Below, piece after piece: positions 20,976 to 31,582 of a DNA stretch of 64,000 nucleotides. A program made the position numbers and the translations under genes. The stretch spans positions 5,439,009 through 5,503,008 of the forward strand of contig SDUX01000007.1 in the NCBI GenBank assembly GCA_008729055.1. Direction: 5' to 3'. The stretch's first letter is position 1, and the number at the start of each line of letters is the position of its first letter. Origin of the DNA: Pyropia haitanensis (taxonomy: Eukaryota > Rhodophyta > Bangiophyceae > Bangiales > Bangiaceae). Under the pieces are notes generated by a model that was not told the DNA's origin, made no database searches, and saw nothing but the letters and a program-made list of their open reading frames with translations.

Positions 20976-21457
20976 TGGCGGTCCAGGTGGACGCCGCACC
21001 CGCCGCCGCCGCCGCCGCCGTCGCCGCGGCTGCCGCCGCCGCGCCGACCGTGGCTGCTGCCGCTGGCGCCGACGCGGGTGCCGCCACCGTGGCAGCGGTG
21101 AAGGCAGAGGCGGGCCACAGCGTGTTGGTCAAGCGGGAGCGGACGGGGGCGGCGGTGGGGGCGGCGGCGGCGGCGGCGCCGCCGCCGCCGCCGCCACCGC
21201 CCGCCACGGGGGTGGGCGCGCCGGCGGCCGGCGGCGGCGGCGTGAACGGGCGCGCCGCGGCGGTGGCGGCGGGGGGTGGGGCGGCGGCGGCGGCGGCGGC
21301 GGCGGCGCCCGCGGATGCGGCGGGCGCCAAGCGCCCCCGCCACGGCTCGCCGCGGCCGGCGGGGCCGTCGCGGGAGGCGCTCGAGGCGGAAAAGTTTCGG
21401 GGCGTCGCGACGGGCGTGCTTATCGGCACGACCGTGTGGGTGACGTCTGCACAGTAG
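20702..21457 (+). CDS. SAP-domain putative nucleic-acid-binding protein
   Basis: The 251-residue protein opens with a SAP motif (residues about 3-35: LTVSQLRAELARRGADARG followed by KAALVARL). This helix-turn-helix binds DNA or RNA in nuclear scaffold, RNA-export and repair proteins. The rest is alanine/proline low complexity. A basic AKRPRHGSPRP segment near residue 210 may be a nuclear localisation signal. The C-terminal block REALEAEKFRGVATGVLIG is non-repetitive. The ATG at 20702 has a favourable context (GCCATGG). The stop TAG lies inside CACAGTAGGTGAGG, which contains two possible 5' splice sites, so a further exon is possible. The partner and pathway are unknown. Confidence 0.75.
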
Positions 21458-21920
21458 GTGAGGTGGGGGGGTGGGGTGGGGGTGGGGTTGTGGTAGAGTG
21501 TCTGGGGAGGTGGGTAGGGGGAGCGCGGGGGGGTGACGGTGTGTTGGGGGGGAAGGGGGGGTGTGGGCCGGCCGGCTGGGGGGACGGCACTGGCGGTGGG
21601 GGGGTGTGGTGTGGGTAAGGAGCGATGCGTGGTGGCCGGCCGGGGTCGCGACTGGCCGCCACTTTGTACAGGGGGGCAGGATGGGTGGCCCGGCTCGTGT
21701 GCTCTGTCCGCCGTGTGGTCCGCACGGGTCGATTTTGTGCTCCACTCCGCGGGAGGACTCTCCCTGTGACCGCGCTAGACGCTGACACCCCGCCCGCCGG
21801 GTGTATTCCGCCGCCGGACGGCGACGCTCCGTCCCGCTCCCCTTGTCACCTCCTTTCTTCCTCCTCTTCCACCGCACCTCTCCGCCCCCTCTCCCCTCCT
21901 CCCCCTCCCTCCCTAGAGAA
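21458..21920. other. Short intergenic gap
   Basis: G-rich at first (21458-21640), then less biased, with a C/T-rich leader just before the SEN2 start. No gene is seen. Confidence 0.5.
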
Positions 21921-22392
21921 ATGAACGGCCTGTGGGACGGCACCGGCGGCTATGGCAAAGGCTCCCTCTCCCGCGGCGGCCCCTTCTTTGCGCTCGCCGA
22001 CACGGCCGCCGCGGCGGCCGCGGTCGGCACCCGCGGCCGCGCCCTCCGCAACCTCTCCTCCCTCGAAGCGTCCGCGACGGCGGCGGCGGCGGCGGCGGCG
22101 GCGGCGACCGGCGACGGCGGCACCGCCGGCACCCCCACCCCCGCCGCCGCCGCCGCCGCCGCCGCGGCGGTCGCGGAGCGCGCCGCGCAGCGGCGGGCGG
22201 TGGAGCACCTCGCGCTGGCCCTACCCGAAGCGTACCACGCCGCGTACGAGGCGTCGCCGCCGCGCCTCCGCATCTACCCGCTCGTCCCGTCGGCCGCGGC
22301 CGCCGCGGCGGGCGGCCTGGCGGGCCTCGCGGTCGCCGCGGCGCCGCTCGACGCCGCCGCCGCGTGGGCCACCTTTTGTGCGCGCTCGCCAG

Positions 22393-22443
<51 letters not shown>

Positions 22444-22934
22444 CGCCGTTTGCGGCGGCGTACGCGGCGTACCGGTTCTACCGCGCGGCGGGGTGGGCGC
22501 CCCGGTCGGGCGCCAAGTACGGGGTGGACTGGGTGCTGTACAAGGTGGGGGCGGCGCGCCACGCGCACGCCTCGTTTTGTGTCGTCTTGTCCGCCCGGAG
22601 GGGGGGCGCCGCCGCCACCCGTGGCGCGGCGGCGGCGGCCACGGCGGCGGCCACGCCCACCACCACCCCAACCACAACAAAGCCCCCCACGGCGGTCGAT
22701 ACCGGGGGGGGACAGTGTGCCGGCGGGGGGGAGCCGCTCGACGCGTCGTGGGTGGCGGTGCAGAACCGGCTGCGGCTGGTGAAGAACGTGGCCAAGACGC
22801 TGCTGTACACGGAGGTGGCCGACCCGGCCGCGCCGGGGGGGGGGGTCACCGCCGCGGCGGTGGCGGACCGGGACGCGTGGCTGGCGCGCGCGGCGGTTGT
22901 GGAGCTCCGCATTGACCGGTGGACGGCGTGTTGA
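21921..22934 (+). CDS. SEN2: tRNA-splicing endonuclease catalytic subunit SEN2
   Basis: The 337-residue protein has the tRNA-intron endonuclease fold. The segment YRFYRAAGWAPRSGAKYGVD continues to WVLYKVG and HAHASFCVVL. It supplies the catalytic tyrosine (AKYGVD) and histidine (HAHASF); the catalytic lysine is in RLVKNVAKTLL (about residue 294). This arrangement identifies the SEN2/SEN34 type, and the FxRxxGW...G.KYG.D.LLYK form fits SEN2. The N-terminal half is alanine-rich with EAYHAAYEASPPRLRIYPL upstream of the nuclease domain, a feature also seen in SEN2 proteins. It excises introns from pre-tRNAs in a four-subunit complex. The start at 21921 follows a C/T-rich leader. The frame is uninterrupted. 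Confidence 0.88.
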
Positions 22935-23673
22935 GAGAGGGGGGGGGGGGGGGGATAGGGTAACGAGGGGTGGCGGAGGGCTGAGGGGAACGGGGGGGAG
23001 GGGGGCGGGATTTGGGGGAAACGGGGGTGGAGGGCGGGGCGAGGTGGAGGGGGAGGAAGGACAGAGGAAAGGGCGGGGTGGTGCGTAGGGGGGGGGTTGG
23101 GTGCTGCGTCGCGTCGCCCCGGGGCGGGGGCGGCCGCACCAAGCAGCGGCGCACCCGTTCTTCCACGCCGGCGCGGGCGCAGCGGCGGCAGCAGCGGCTG
23201 CGCCAGCGGCAGCAGCGGCTGCGCCCCGCGGCTGCGCCACACCCCCTGCCACTACCCAAGGTCGGCCGCAGCGACCACGGCACGTGGCAGAGAGGTCCTC
23301 TCTTAGTGGCGCACGCCGTCCAGACGATGGCGGCGCCATGAACCCACCCTACCGCCTCTGCGGGCCGTGCGGCCCTGCAAAAAAAAAAAAAAGAAAAAAA
23401 AAAAAAAAAAAAAAAAAAGCGAAATGCGGGTGGGCACGGACGAGCGGCTGCCACCCGCCGTGGCGGCAGACAGAGGTGGGCGGCCGTGCCGTCACACCAC
23501 CGCCGGTTGGGCGGCGTCGCGGCCGCGGCAACCGCCGCCGCCACGGGCCGCACCGCCGCGGCCGACGCGCCGGCGCGTGCCGCCGGCGGTGGCGCGGGCG
23601 GCGCGGGTGCCCGCGCCAACGGCGCGGCGTCACCCAGTACCACCGCCGCCGCCGCCGCGTCACCCAGTACCAC

Positions 23674-23731
<58 letters not shown>

Positions 23732-24233
23732 GCCCACCGCACGGAAACGAGCACGCCCGCGACGCGGCGGCCTGCTCCGACGGGCCGCGCCGCGCCTCGC
23801 GGCACGGCGGGCGACGGCGCGGCCGGCAGCGCGGCGGCGCCGACCGCCGCGGCGCGCCGCCAACGGCCCTGTGCGCGCAGACGGCCCCGCCTGCCCGGCG
23901 GGCGGCCGCGGCGGTGAGCGCCCGCCGCGCGGCCGGCACGGCCGCCGCCGCCGCCGGCGGTGGCTCGGAAGGACCGCGGCGTGCGCCGCGGGCGTGCGTC
24001 CCGCGCGTCGACGGCGGCGTCGTCGCCCACGCCTGCACGCCCCGCCGCGGGGCGCACCCCTGCCGCCGCGGCCGCCGCCGCCGCCGCCGCCGCTGTCGCC
24101 GCCGCCGCCGCTGTCACCGCCGCCACAGACGAGGCGGTGGCCGCGGCGGCTGACGCGGGAGCCACCGCCGCGAGCATGCCATACGCACCGCCGCCCCCCC
24201 CCCCCCAGCACCCCCCCGTCGCCAGCGCCGCCC
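22935..24233. other. Convergent gap with a long A-tract
   Basis: G-rich tail of the SEN2 gene, then GC-rich sequence with a poly(A) tract at 23379-23418 and (CCG)n runs near 23660-23720 and 24070-24120. Reading frames are compositional. No gene is recognised. Confidence 0.6.
23379..23418 (+). repeat. Poly(A) tract, A14-G-A25
   Basis: Forty bases of A with a single G at 23393, set in GC-rich intergenic DNA between the ends of SEN2 and GWD. Confidence 0.9.
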
Positions 24234-27200
24234 CTACACCTGCGGCCGCGCCTGCACGACGTACAGCTCCCCCCCCCGGATGCACCCCTCGATATCCTGC
24301 GGCCCGCCGAGCGCCGCCTCCACCGCCACGCACAGCTCGCCGAGGCGCCCGCACAGGCGCGCGCGGAACGCGTCGTCGACGAGCAGCGGCTCGGCCGCGT
24401 ACGCGACGGGCGTCGCGGCGGCCGCGTGCAGGGGGACCGAGTCGTACAGGCCCGCGCCGGCAAAGCCGCGCAGGTCCTCCGCGTTGGAGTCGGAGCGGAA
24501 GAGGTAGCCGCCGCCGTCGAGGCGCACCGCCTTGGACGGGTACGTGACGACGCGCACCCGCGCGGCGGCGGTGTCGTCTGTGCCGCCGCCGTCGGCGGCG
24601 GCGCCGCCCTTGCGGTACGTAAAGCCGAGCGCCGAGCCCGGCGCGTTGCCGACGAGCGCCTCCCCCAGCCCCGCGACAACCTCCACATACGCCGTCCCCG
24701 CGTCACCGCTCACCGGGTGGACCGTGTGCGCGACAAACGCGTAGTCGGCGGCGAGCACCGCCTGCACCAGCACCGCCATCGCCACCGCCCGGTGCGGGAT
24801 ACCCGCCCGCCGCCGCGCCAGCACCGCCCGGCCGCCCCACACCGACGCCCACACCGCCTTGACGGCCGCCCACGCGGGCGCCGCGGCCGCGTCCACGTCG
24901 CTGGGCGCGCAGCCGAGCGTGGCGAGCGCGTCGCGGAGGGCCGCGTCGAGGCCGGGCGGGCACGCCAGCCGGCCCGTCGCGGCGCGGAGGTCGGCGGCCG
25001 CGGCGAGGGCCGCCGCCGCGCCGCCGCCCGCCGCCGCGTCGACGGTGCGGAGGAGGTCCTCTACGTCCGATGCGACCGCCGCGTTGGGCGGGTGCGCGAG
25101 GGCGCGGTCAAACGCGCCCGCGGGGATGGCGAGCGACGGGGGCGTCTTGACGCCCGCCGGCAGCCGCGCGGCGAGGGCGGTCAGGTTGAGCGACTTGCCG
25201 CCGACAAGGTCGGGCGTAAAGGCGGGGGGGCGGAGCACCCAGGGCGCCGCCGCCCGCGCCGCCGCGGTCGCCGCCGCGGCGGCGGCCGACGGCGGCACCC
25301 ACACCGCGTCGCGGGCTGGGGCGTCGCCGTGCTCCCCGGCTGGCGCCGCCGCCGCCACGCCATTGGCGGCACCGTCGGCGGCACCGCCGTCGGCGGCACC
25401 GGCATCGGCGCCAGCGCCGAGGCCCGCTGGCGGCGGCCGCCGCAGGAGCGTGGCAAGGTCCCCCCCCTCGGCGGCCGGGTCGACCACCCCCCCCCCCTTC
25501 CCGTCCAGCAGCTCCACGTGGAGGCCGTCGCCCTCTTGGCGCGCGCGCACCACCCCCCCGTGGAGCGCGCGGAGCGCCGCGACGCGGTCCGCCTCGTGGC
25601 ACACGACGAGGCCGCGCCCCTCGTTGCGCGCCCGCACCGCCAGGTGCGACAGCACGTCCACCGCCGACGCCGCGACCACCACCGCCGTCCCGTCGGGCAC
25701 GTCCTCGTCGCCACCCACCGCGGCGGCCACCAGCACCGTCCCCGGCGGCAGGCGGACGCCGTTCACCGCCGCCAGCGACGGCACCGCCAGCAGCGGGCCG
25801 ACGGTCGGCGTGGCCGGCAGCGGCGCGACGACCGCCCACGGCCCCGTCGCGGCGACCGCCCGCACGGCCGGCGCGGCGCGGCGGAGGCAGGCCGACAGCG
25901 CAAACGCCGGGCCGCCGCGGACGGTCGTCTCGACAAACGTCGCGACGACGGCCGGGTCAATGGCGCAGCCGGCGCCAATGGCGGCGGCGGGCGGGCCCAG
26001 CAGCGCCGCGTGCCGGTCGACAATGTCGCCGAGGACGGCCGCCGCGGCGGCGGCGGCGGCCGCGACGCGCAGGCCAGCGTCGGCGGTCACGCCGTCGGCG
26101 GCGAGGCGGCCGGCGATGCCGTCGAGGGTGCCGGCCACGTCGCGGGCGGCGGCGGCGGTGGGGAGGCCCGCCTCGGAGAGGGCCAGCCCGGCGGCGGCCG
26201 CGCGGAGCACGCGCACGTGGGCGGCCAGGGGGGGGGGGGGGTGCCGCCGTCGCCGCCGCCGGGCACCGCCGGTGGTGGCGGCGCGGCCTCGACGGCCAGC
26301 CGGGCGGCGGCGTCGAGCGCGAGGTCCAGGTACAGCAGGTCCCGCACCCGCGCGTCGTCGTGGTGCGGCTCGGCCGTGTGGGCGGCCAGCGCGGTGCGGG
26401 CAGACACAATGGCGGTGAGCAGGTCGCCCAGGTCGGCGACGCCGCCCCGCCGGCCGCCGCAACGGGCGCGGACCGCAAGGGCCGCGTCGACCGCGTCGCG
26501 GGTGCGGCCGTCCAGCCCCCCGCGCACGCGGTCGGCCACGTCGGGCAGGTCCCCCCCGCCGTGGACGGCCTTGAGCAGCGCCACGTAGCGGCGGAGGTCC
26601 GGCACCACGCCGCCCCGGGCGGCCTCGGGCCACGAGTCGTCGGGCGGGTGGGTGAGCGGCTGCTCATAGGCGGCAAGGTCGGCGGCGGTCAGGCCGCCGG
26701 CGGCGAGCGTCGCCCAAAAGGCCGCGACGCGGTCGCCGCCGGGCGGGACCGCCCAGCCGGCGAGGAACGCCTCGCCAATGACCACATCGTCCGCGGTGGT
26801 GTTGTTGTGCAACTAGAGGGGGGGGGGGGGGAGGGCGGGGAAGGCGGGGGGACGGGGGGGGGGGGGGGGGAAGACGCCAGATACGGCGCGTGCCGCGGCG
26901 CGGGCGGGGGGCACACACAGCCGAGCGGCCAGCGGCGGGGTCGTCAGAGCGGGCTGAAAAAAAAAACAAAACGACGCCGCGCGCCACACTGGTCGGGCGC
27001 GCAACGGCCACGGCCGCGCCGGGTGGTGGGCGCTGACGCACACGGTACGGGCGCTCCCCCCCCCCCCCCCCGCCCCTCCCCCTCCCCCTTACCTTTTGGT
27101 GCCAGTCCTCCATCAAGCTCCCCCGCTTCCACGGCCGGTGGTGCCGGAGCACCGCCAGGATGTCATCGCGGATGCGCTGCCCCAGGTCGCCCGCCCCCCC

Positions 27201-27917
27201 CCGCCCGACCGCCGCCAAGACGCCCCGCGCGAGCCACCGCAGCGGCGGCTGCCGCCGCGCCACCCCCGCCGCCCGCGTCACCAGCTCCATCTGCACGTGC
27301 GACAGGTGCCGCGGCGGCGTGTGGTACCGGCGCTGCCAGGTCAGCGCGCGGAGCGCCGAGTAGCGGAGCCACACGACGAGCGCCGCCCAGCAGCCGGCGC
27401 GGGCGCCGACGGCGGCGCCCGCCGCGAGCTCCCCGGCGAGCGCAAACCGGTGCACCAGCGACCACGAGTCGCCCCGCACCTCCCGGTCGACAATGACGCG
27501 GACGACGGCGCGCACGTCGGGGGGGAGGCCGGCGGCCGCGGCGGCGCCGGGGGGGGGCGCCGCCGGCACCAGCGGCAGCGCCAGGTCGCCGCCACCCGAC
27601 GGGCTGTGCAGCCACCGCGCGTCGGCGGTGGCGGCGGCGGGGAGGTGCACGACGGCCAACAGCGTCGTGCACCCGGCGGGGAAGCCCGCCATGGCCGCGC
27701 CGACGACGCCCGTCGCGGCGCCGCGGACGGGCGCGAGCGTCGTGTCGACGGCCAGCCCGTCCGCGGCGGCGACGGTGGCGGGCGGCCACGTCGTGGCGGG
27801 GGGAGCAGCCCAGCCGCCGCCGCCGCCGCCGCCGGCCGCCACGCCCCAGTGCAAGACGACGGGCGCGCCGGCGGGCGCCATCGACGCCGCAACGTACACG
27901 TCGGCGGGGGCGGGCGG

Positions 27918-27953
<36 letters not shown>

Positions 27954-28684
27954 GTCGCCGCCGCCGCTGCCATCCCCGTCTGGGGTGGCGGGCGCGAGCG
28001 CCACCAGCGCCGCCGCGCCCGCGTCCCCCCACCCACAGTCGAGCCGGGACCGCACCGCCCGGCCCGCCGTCGCGGCCGCCACCGCCGCCGCGACGGCGGC
28101 CACGTGTGGTGGTGGCGGCGGCGGCGGCGGCGGGCCACCCGCGGCGTCGTCCCCCGCGACGCCGCCCGCCCGCCCCGTGCGGGTGTCGTCGGCGGCGGCG
28201 GCGGCGGCGGCGGCAGCGGCAGCGGACGCCGCGTCGTCGAGGCGTGCCGCCTCGGCCAGCTGCCGCGCGGCGGCGTCGCGCTCCGCCGCGCTGCCGCCGC
28301 CGTCACGGTCCGCGTCTCGCGGGGAGCCAGCCGCCGGCGCGGCCGGCCGGGCGTCGTCCCCCCCCCCCGTCGCCCCCCCCGCTGGCCGCTCCCCCCCCGC
28401 CGAAACGGCGCCCGCCCCCCCCAGCGCGTCGGCCATAGACACAAACGCGGCGTGACCGCCGTCGGCCTTGAACCACACGGCCGGCTCCCCCCCCCCCCCC
28501 CCTCGGTCGACGCGGCCACGGCGGTTGCCAGCAGCAGCACCCCCCCCCCCGGCGCGTCGTCCCGCGGCACGGCCAGGCACAGCCGGCCAGACGGGTCAAA
28601 CGGCGTCCGCACCGCCGCCTTGCCCGGCCGCACGACGCTGCCGCGGGGGATCATGGACGCGGGCGGCGGGCAGTAGACGGTCGG

Positions 28685-28722
<38 letters not shown>

Positions 28723-29077
28723 GGACGGCGCCCCAGTGGAGGACGAGGGTGGTGGCGGGGGGGAGGGCGGGCCCGGGGGGGGTCACCGCCAGCGCCAGGC
28801 GCAGCGTACCCGCCCCGCCGGTGGCGGTGGTGGTGGCGGAGGTCGAGAGGGTGGCGGCGAGGGTGAGGCCGCCCAGCCGCACCGTCTGGGTGCGCGAGTA
28901 GGAAGGGGGGGGGGGGACGCGGGCGCCATGGCCGTCGACGGGGGGGGGGGGACGCGCCACCTGCGCCACCACGGCCGGGGGGGTGGGGACGGTGGCGGAT
29001 AGGGGGGGATGGCGGAGGGGGCGTGGACGGGCTGGGGCGCGACCAGGAGGGGGCGGCGCAGCAGACGCCAAGTGCAT
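24234..29077 (-). CDS. GWD: Alpha-glucan, water dikinase (starch phosphorylating enzyme)
   Basis: The enzyme uses ATP to phosphorylate glucose units of starch granules and opens them for degradation. In red algae floridean starch is cytosolic. N-terminal carbohydrate-binding (CBM45-like) modules are visible as TLVLHWGAV and later APVVLHWGV with WLHSPSGGGDLALPL. A central region has YHTPPRHLSHVQ, VGRGGAGDLGQRIRDDIL and MEDWHQK, continuing after the intron as LHNNTTADDVV. The phosphohistidine site is VDVLSHLAVRARN. The C-terminal ATP-binding domain has VGGKSLNL and RSDSNAEDLRGFAGAGLYDS and ends VVQARPQV. One intron (26813-27092) is supported by both sides. The frame changes at the run 28487-28502 and at 26230-26241. 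The start is uncertain: ATG 29077 is in frame with the first module, while ATG 28929 would be in frame if G12 at 28905-28916 were 13. No obvious transit peptide. Confidence 0.9.
26813..27092 (-). other. 280-nt phase-0 spliceosomal intron in GWD
   Basis: On the minus strand the donor is CAAAAG|GTAAGG and the acceptor is a C-rich tract ending CTCTAG|TTGCAC. Joining gives WHQK-LHNNT, the invariant junction of glucan water dikinases. A second acceptor-like sequence, T10 followed by CAG, lies inside the intron near 26950-26968. Confidence 0.9.
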
Positions 29078-29981
29078 TGCTACCTACACCCGGGCCTGTG
29101 GCGCCTGCCGCAGCTGCCGCGAGATGAGTGGTGGAGGCGATCGTCAATAGGGACAGCAGCGAGCAGAAGGTTGAGGCGTCCAAGACGACAGCGTGATCCG
29201 CTGATCAACACGAAAGCTGGATGAGCTCATCTCAGCCATCCATCCAGCCGGATAAAGCTGTCGGATCAATGGAATGTTGATCCGGACAAATTTCGACTGC
29301 AACAACATCGTTTTGGGCGATGTTTGGCCGATCGTCCCGTTGCAGCGCACCCACCAGCGCCGCCCCCCATCCGTGGGTGCGGCAGCGGCGGGTGCGCTGC
29401 GCCCCGCCACTGCCGGGCGGCACCCGCGCCGCCCCCCGCCGACGGGAGGGCCACTGCCGGCGCCGCCCCGCGCACGCGCACGGGCGCGGGGGGCCCCGGC
29501 GGCGCCGCCGCGCGCCGCGACGCGCGTGCCGCCGCGGCGGCCGCGCCGCCGCCCCCCCGTCGGCCCGCCCCCCGCGGCCGGCGGGGGTGGCAGCAGCGGC
29601 CGCCCCCGTCGGGCGGGCCTTGGACGTGGCCGTGCGGGTGGGCGGGGCCGCGCGGGTGGACGCCGCGGCGGCGGTGGCCACCGCCCTGCGGTCGCCGTCG
29701 TCCTTGGCACTCGCGGCGACGGTCGCCCGCGGCGGCCGGTGTCGCGTCGGCGCGGGGGGGCGGCAGCGCGCGCGTATCGATCAATGGCACAATGGGGGCG
29801 CCGCGGCAGCCGTGGCGCCCGCCGCGTCGGCTTTGTATGGCGGCGCGGCACCCCTCCCGCGGCGGCTCCCCATAGGCGCGCCGCGCGACACGCGCCCCTC
29901 ACCCCCACCCCCAAGTCCTACGCCCCGCAAAACCCACCCCCCCTCACGATCGTCGCGCCCCCCCTCCGCCCCCCCCACCCC
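29078..29981. other. Gap between GWD and the TTLL12-like gene
   Basis: A lower-GC patch lies at 29080-29330. It contains an 8-bp stem with a 7-base loop (29262-29269 pairing 29277-29284) and a 12-bp palindrome GATGAGCTCATC near 29221. The rest is GC-rich with no recognised gene. No tubulin-ligase sequence was found here. Confidence 0.5.
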
Positions 29982-30348
29982 TCAATCGTGCGCCCCAAAG
30001 TGCTCGAGCACCTCGGCCCGCGCCGCCGCGCCGTCCACCCCCTCCGCGTAGTCCCGCCGCAGCCCCCCCCCCGCCGGCACGTCGCGGGTCACCCACACCA
30101 CGTCGCGGGCGACCCCCCCCCAAAACACGCGCCCGACGCGCACGTTGGCGGCGTCGGGGGGGGCGTGGCGGATGCACGCGCCCAGGGGGGCGGGCACGTA
30201 CCAGATGGGCCGCGCGTCGGCGGGGTCCGCGGGCCGCGCGACGGTGTAGGCGTGCGTGACGGGGCCAATGGCGGCGAGGAGGGTGGCGGCGGCGGGCGGC
30301 TGGGATGGGGGGGGGGGGGGGAAGGCTCCGTCCCCTCAGCCGTCCCCT

Positions 30349-30386
<38 letters not shown>

Positions 30387-31357
30387 TCCGCCGCGGGCGC
30401 CGCGGGCGCCGCCGCCGCCGTCGCCGCCGCGGGCGCGGCCGCGGTCGCGGCTGCCGTCGCCGCCGCGGGCGCGGCCGCGGCCGCGGCTGCCGGCGCCGCC
30501 GCGCCCACCGGGGCCCCCGCCGCCGCCGCCGCCGCGGCCGCCTCTGCCGCCGCCGCCGCGACGGCGGCGAGCGGGTTGGCCGCCCCCCCCGCCTCTGCCG
30601 ACAACCGCCGCTCCACCCGCACCCCGTTGATGACCTCGAGGCCCGGCGCGGCGGCGGCGACCGCCACCGCGTCGGCCGCCGCGAGCGCCTCACACCCGAG
30701 CACCCGCAGGCGGGGCAGCTCCGCGACCGCCGCGGCGAGCGCGTCGACCGGCAGCGCGTTGCCGCGGACGTCGAGGACGCCCACCCCGGGGGTGAGCAGC
30801 GGCAGCCGCAGGCCCGCCAGGGCGGGCGCGTCCAGGCCGTCGTCGCGGAGGTCCACCACGCGCACCGCGTCGAGGGTGCTCAGGGGGGGGTTCCGCAGGC
30901 GGGAGAGGAGCGACGGGATGTCGCGCACCTTTGGCCGGGAGGGACGGCCGGGGGTGGCGACGCCGTCAGCATTGCCGGTGGTGCCGGCGGCGGCGGCGGC
31001 GGCGGTGTCGGCAGTGGCGGTGACGTCGGCGTCGGCGTCGGCGTCGGCGGCAGCGGGCGGCGGCGGCGGCGGCAGCCGCAGCTCCGCCGGCGGGGGTGCC
31101 AGCCCCACCGCCGCGGCCACGGCGGCGAGCAGGTCCGGGTCGCCGCCCTCGAGGGCGCCCATCAGCGCCTCGCCATCGTCAAACGTCAGCAGGTGGGGGA
31201 CGAGGAAGAAGGACGCGCCCGCCACGAGCGGCGTGCGCGCGGTCGTGACCCACCGGCGGGAAAAGGGAGCCGTGTCGGCAGCGGCCGCGGCGGTGGCCGC
31301 GGCGGCAGCGGCGGCGGCGTCGGCGGGGACGCCCGCCGCCGGCAGCGCGTCCGCGGC

Positions 31358-31411
<54 letters not shown>

Positions 31412-31582
31412 AGGCGGCGGTGCGAGGCCGACCAGCGCCTCGGCGGCGGGCGTCGGGGCGGTGCCGGTGAGGGCCGCGTGGAGGGGCGCGTCGAGGGCGG
31501 GGGGCAGGCCCATGGACCGCGCTTGCAGCGTCAGCAGGTCGGGCGGGGGGGGGTCTACGGGGGGGGGGGCGGGCACCGCCAT
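29982..31582 (-). CDS. LRR plus SET-like protein, N-terminal half of a TTLL12-type protein
   Basis: From the ATG at 31582 the ~530-residue product starts with a proline/alanine-rich region. A segment SFFLVPHLLTFDDGEALMGAL resembles the N-terminal part of plant TTLL12-like proteins. A leucine-rich repeat block follows (VRVVDLRDDGLDAPAL, VGVLDVRGNALPV, RLRVLGCEALAAAD, about 30640-30870). After a long alanine stretch, a SET-like module reads PIWYVPAPLGACIRHA, then VWVTRDVPAGGGLRRDYAEG. That order (LRR, then SET-like) is the one found before the tubulin-tyrosine-ligase domain in TTLL12-type proteins. Here the frame stops at 29982 just after the SET-like module, and no ligase domain lies before GWD. 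The frame changes at a G run at about 30306-30320. Function is uncertain; a non-catalytic or truncated TTLL12 relative is likely. Confidence 0.6.

Noticed and set aside
24234..26812. PEP synthase or pyruvate phosphate dikinase
   Set aside because: The phosphohistidine motif VDVLSH and the LHNNT and RSDSNAEDL blocks, plus upstream starch-binding modules, are specific to glucan water dikinase.
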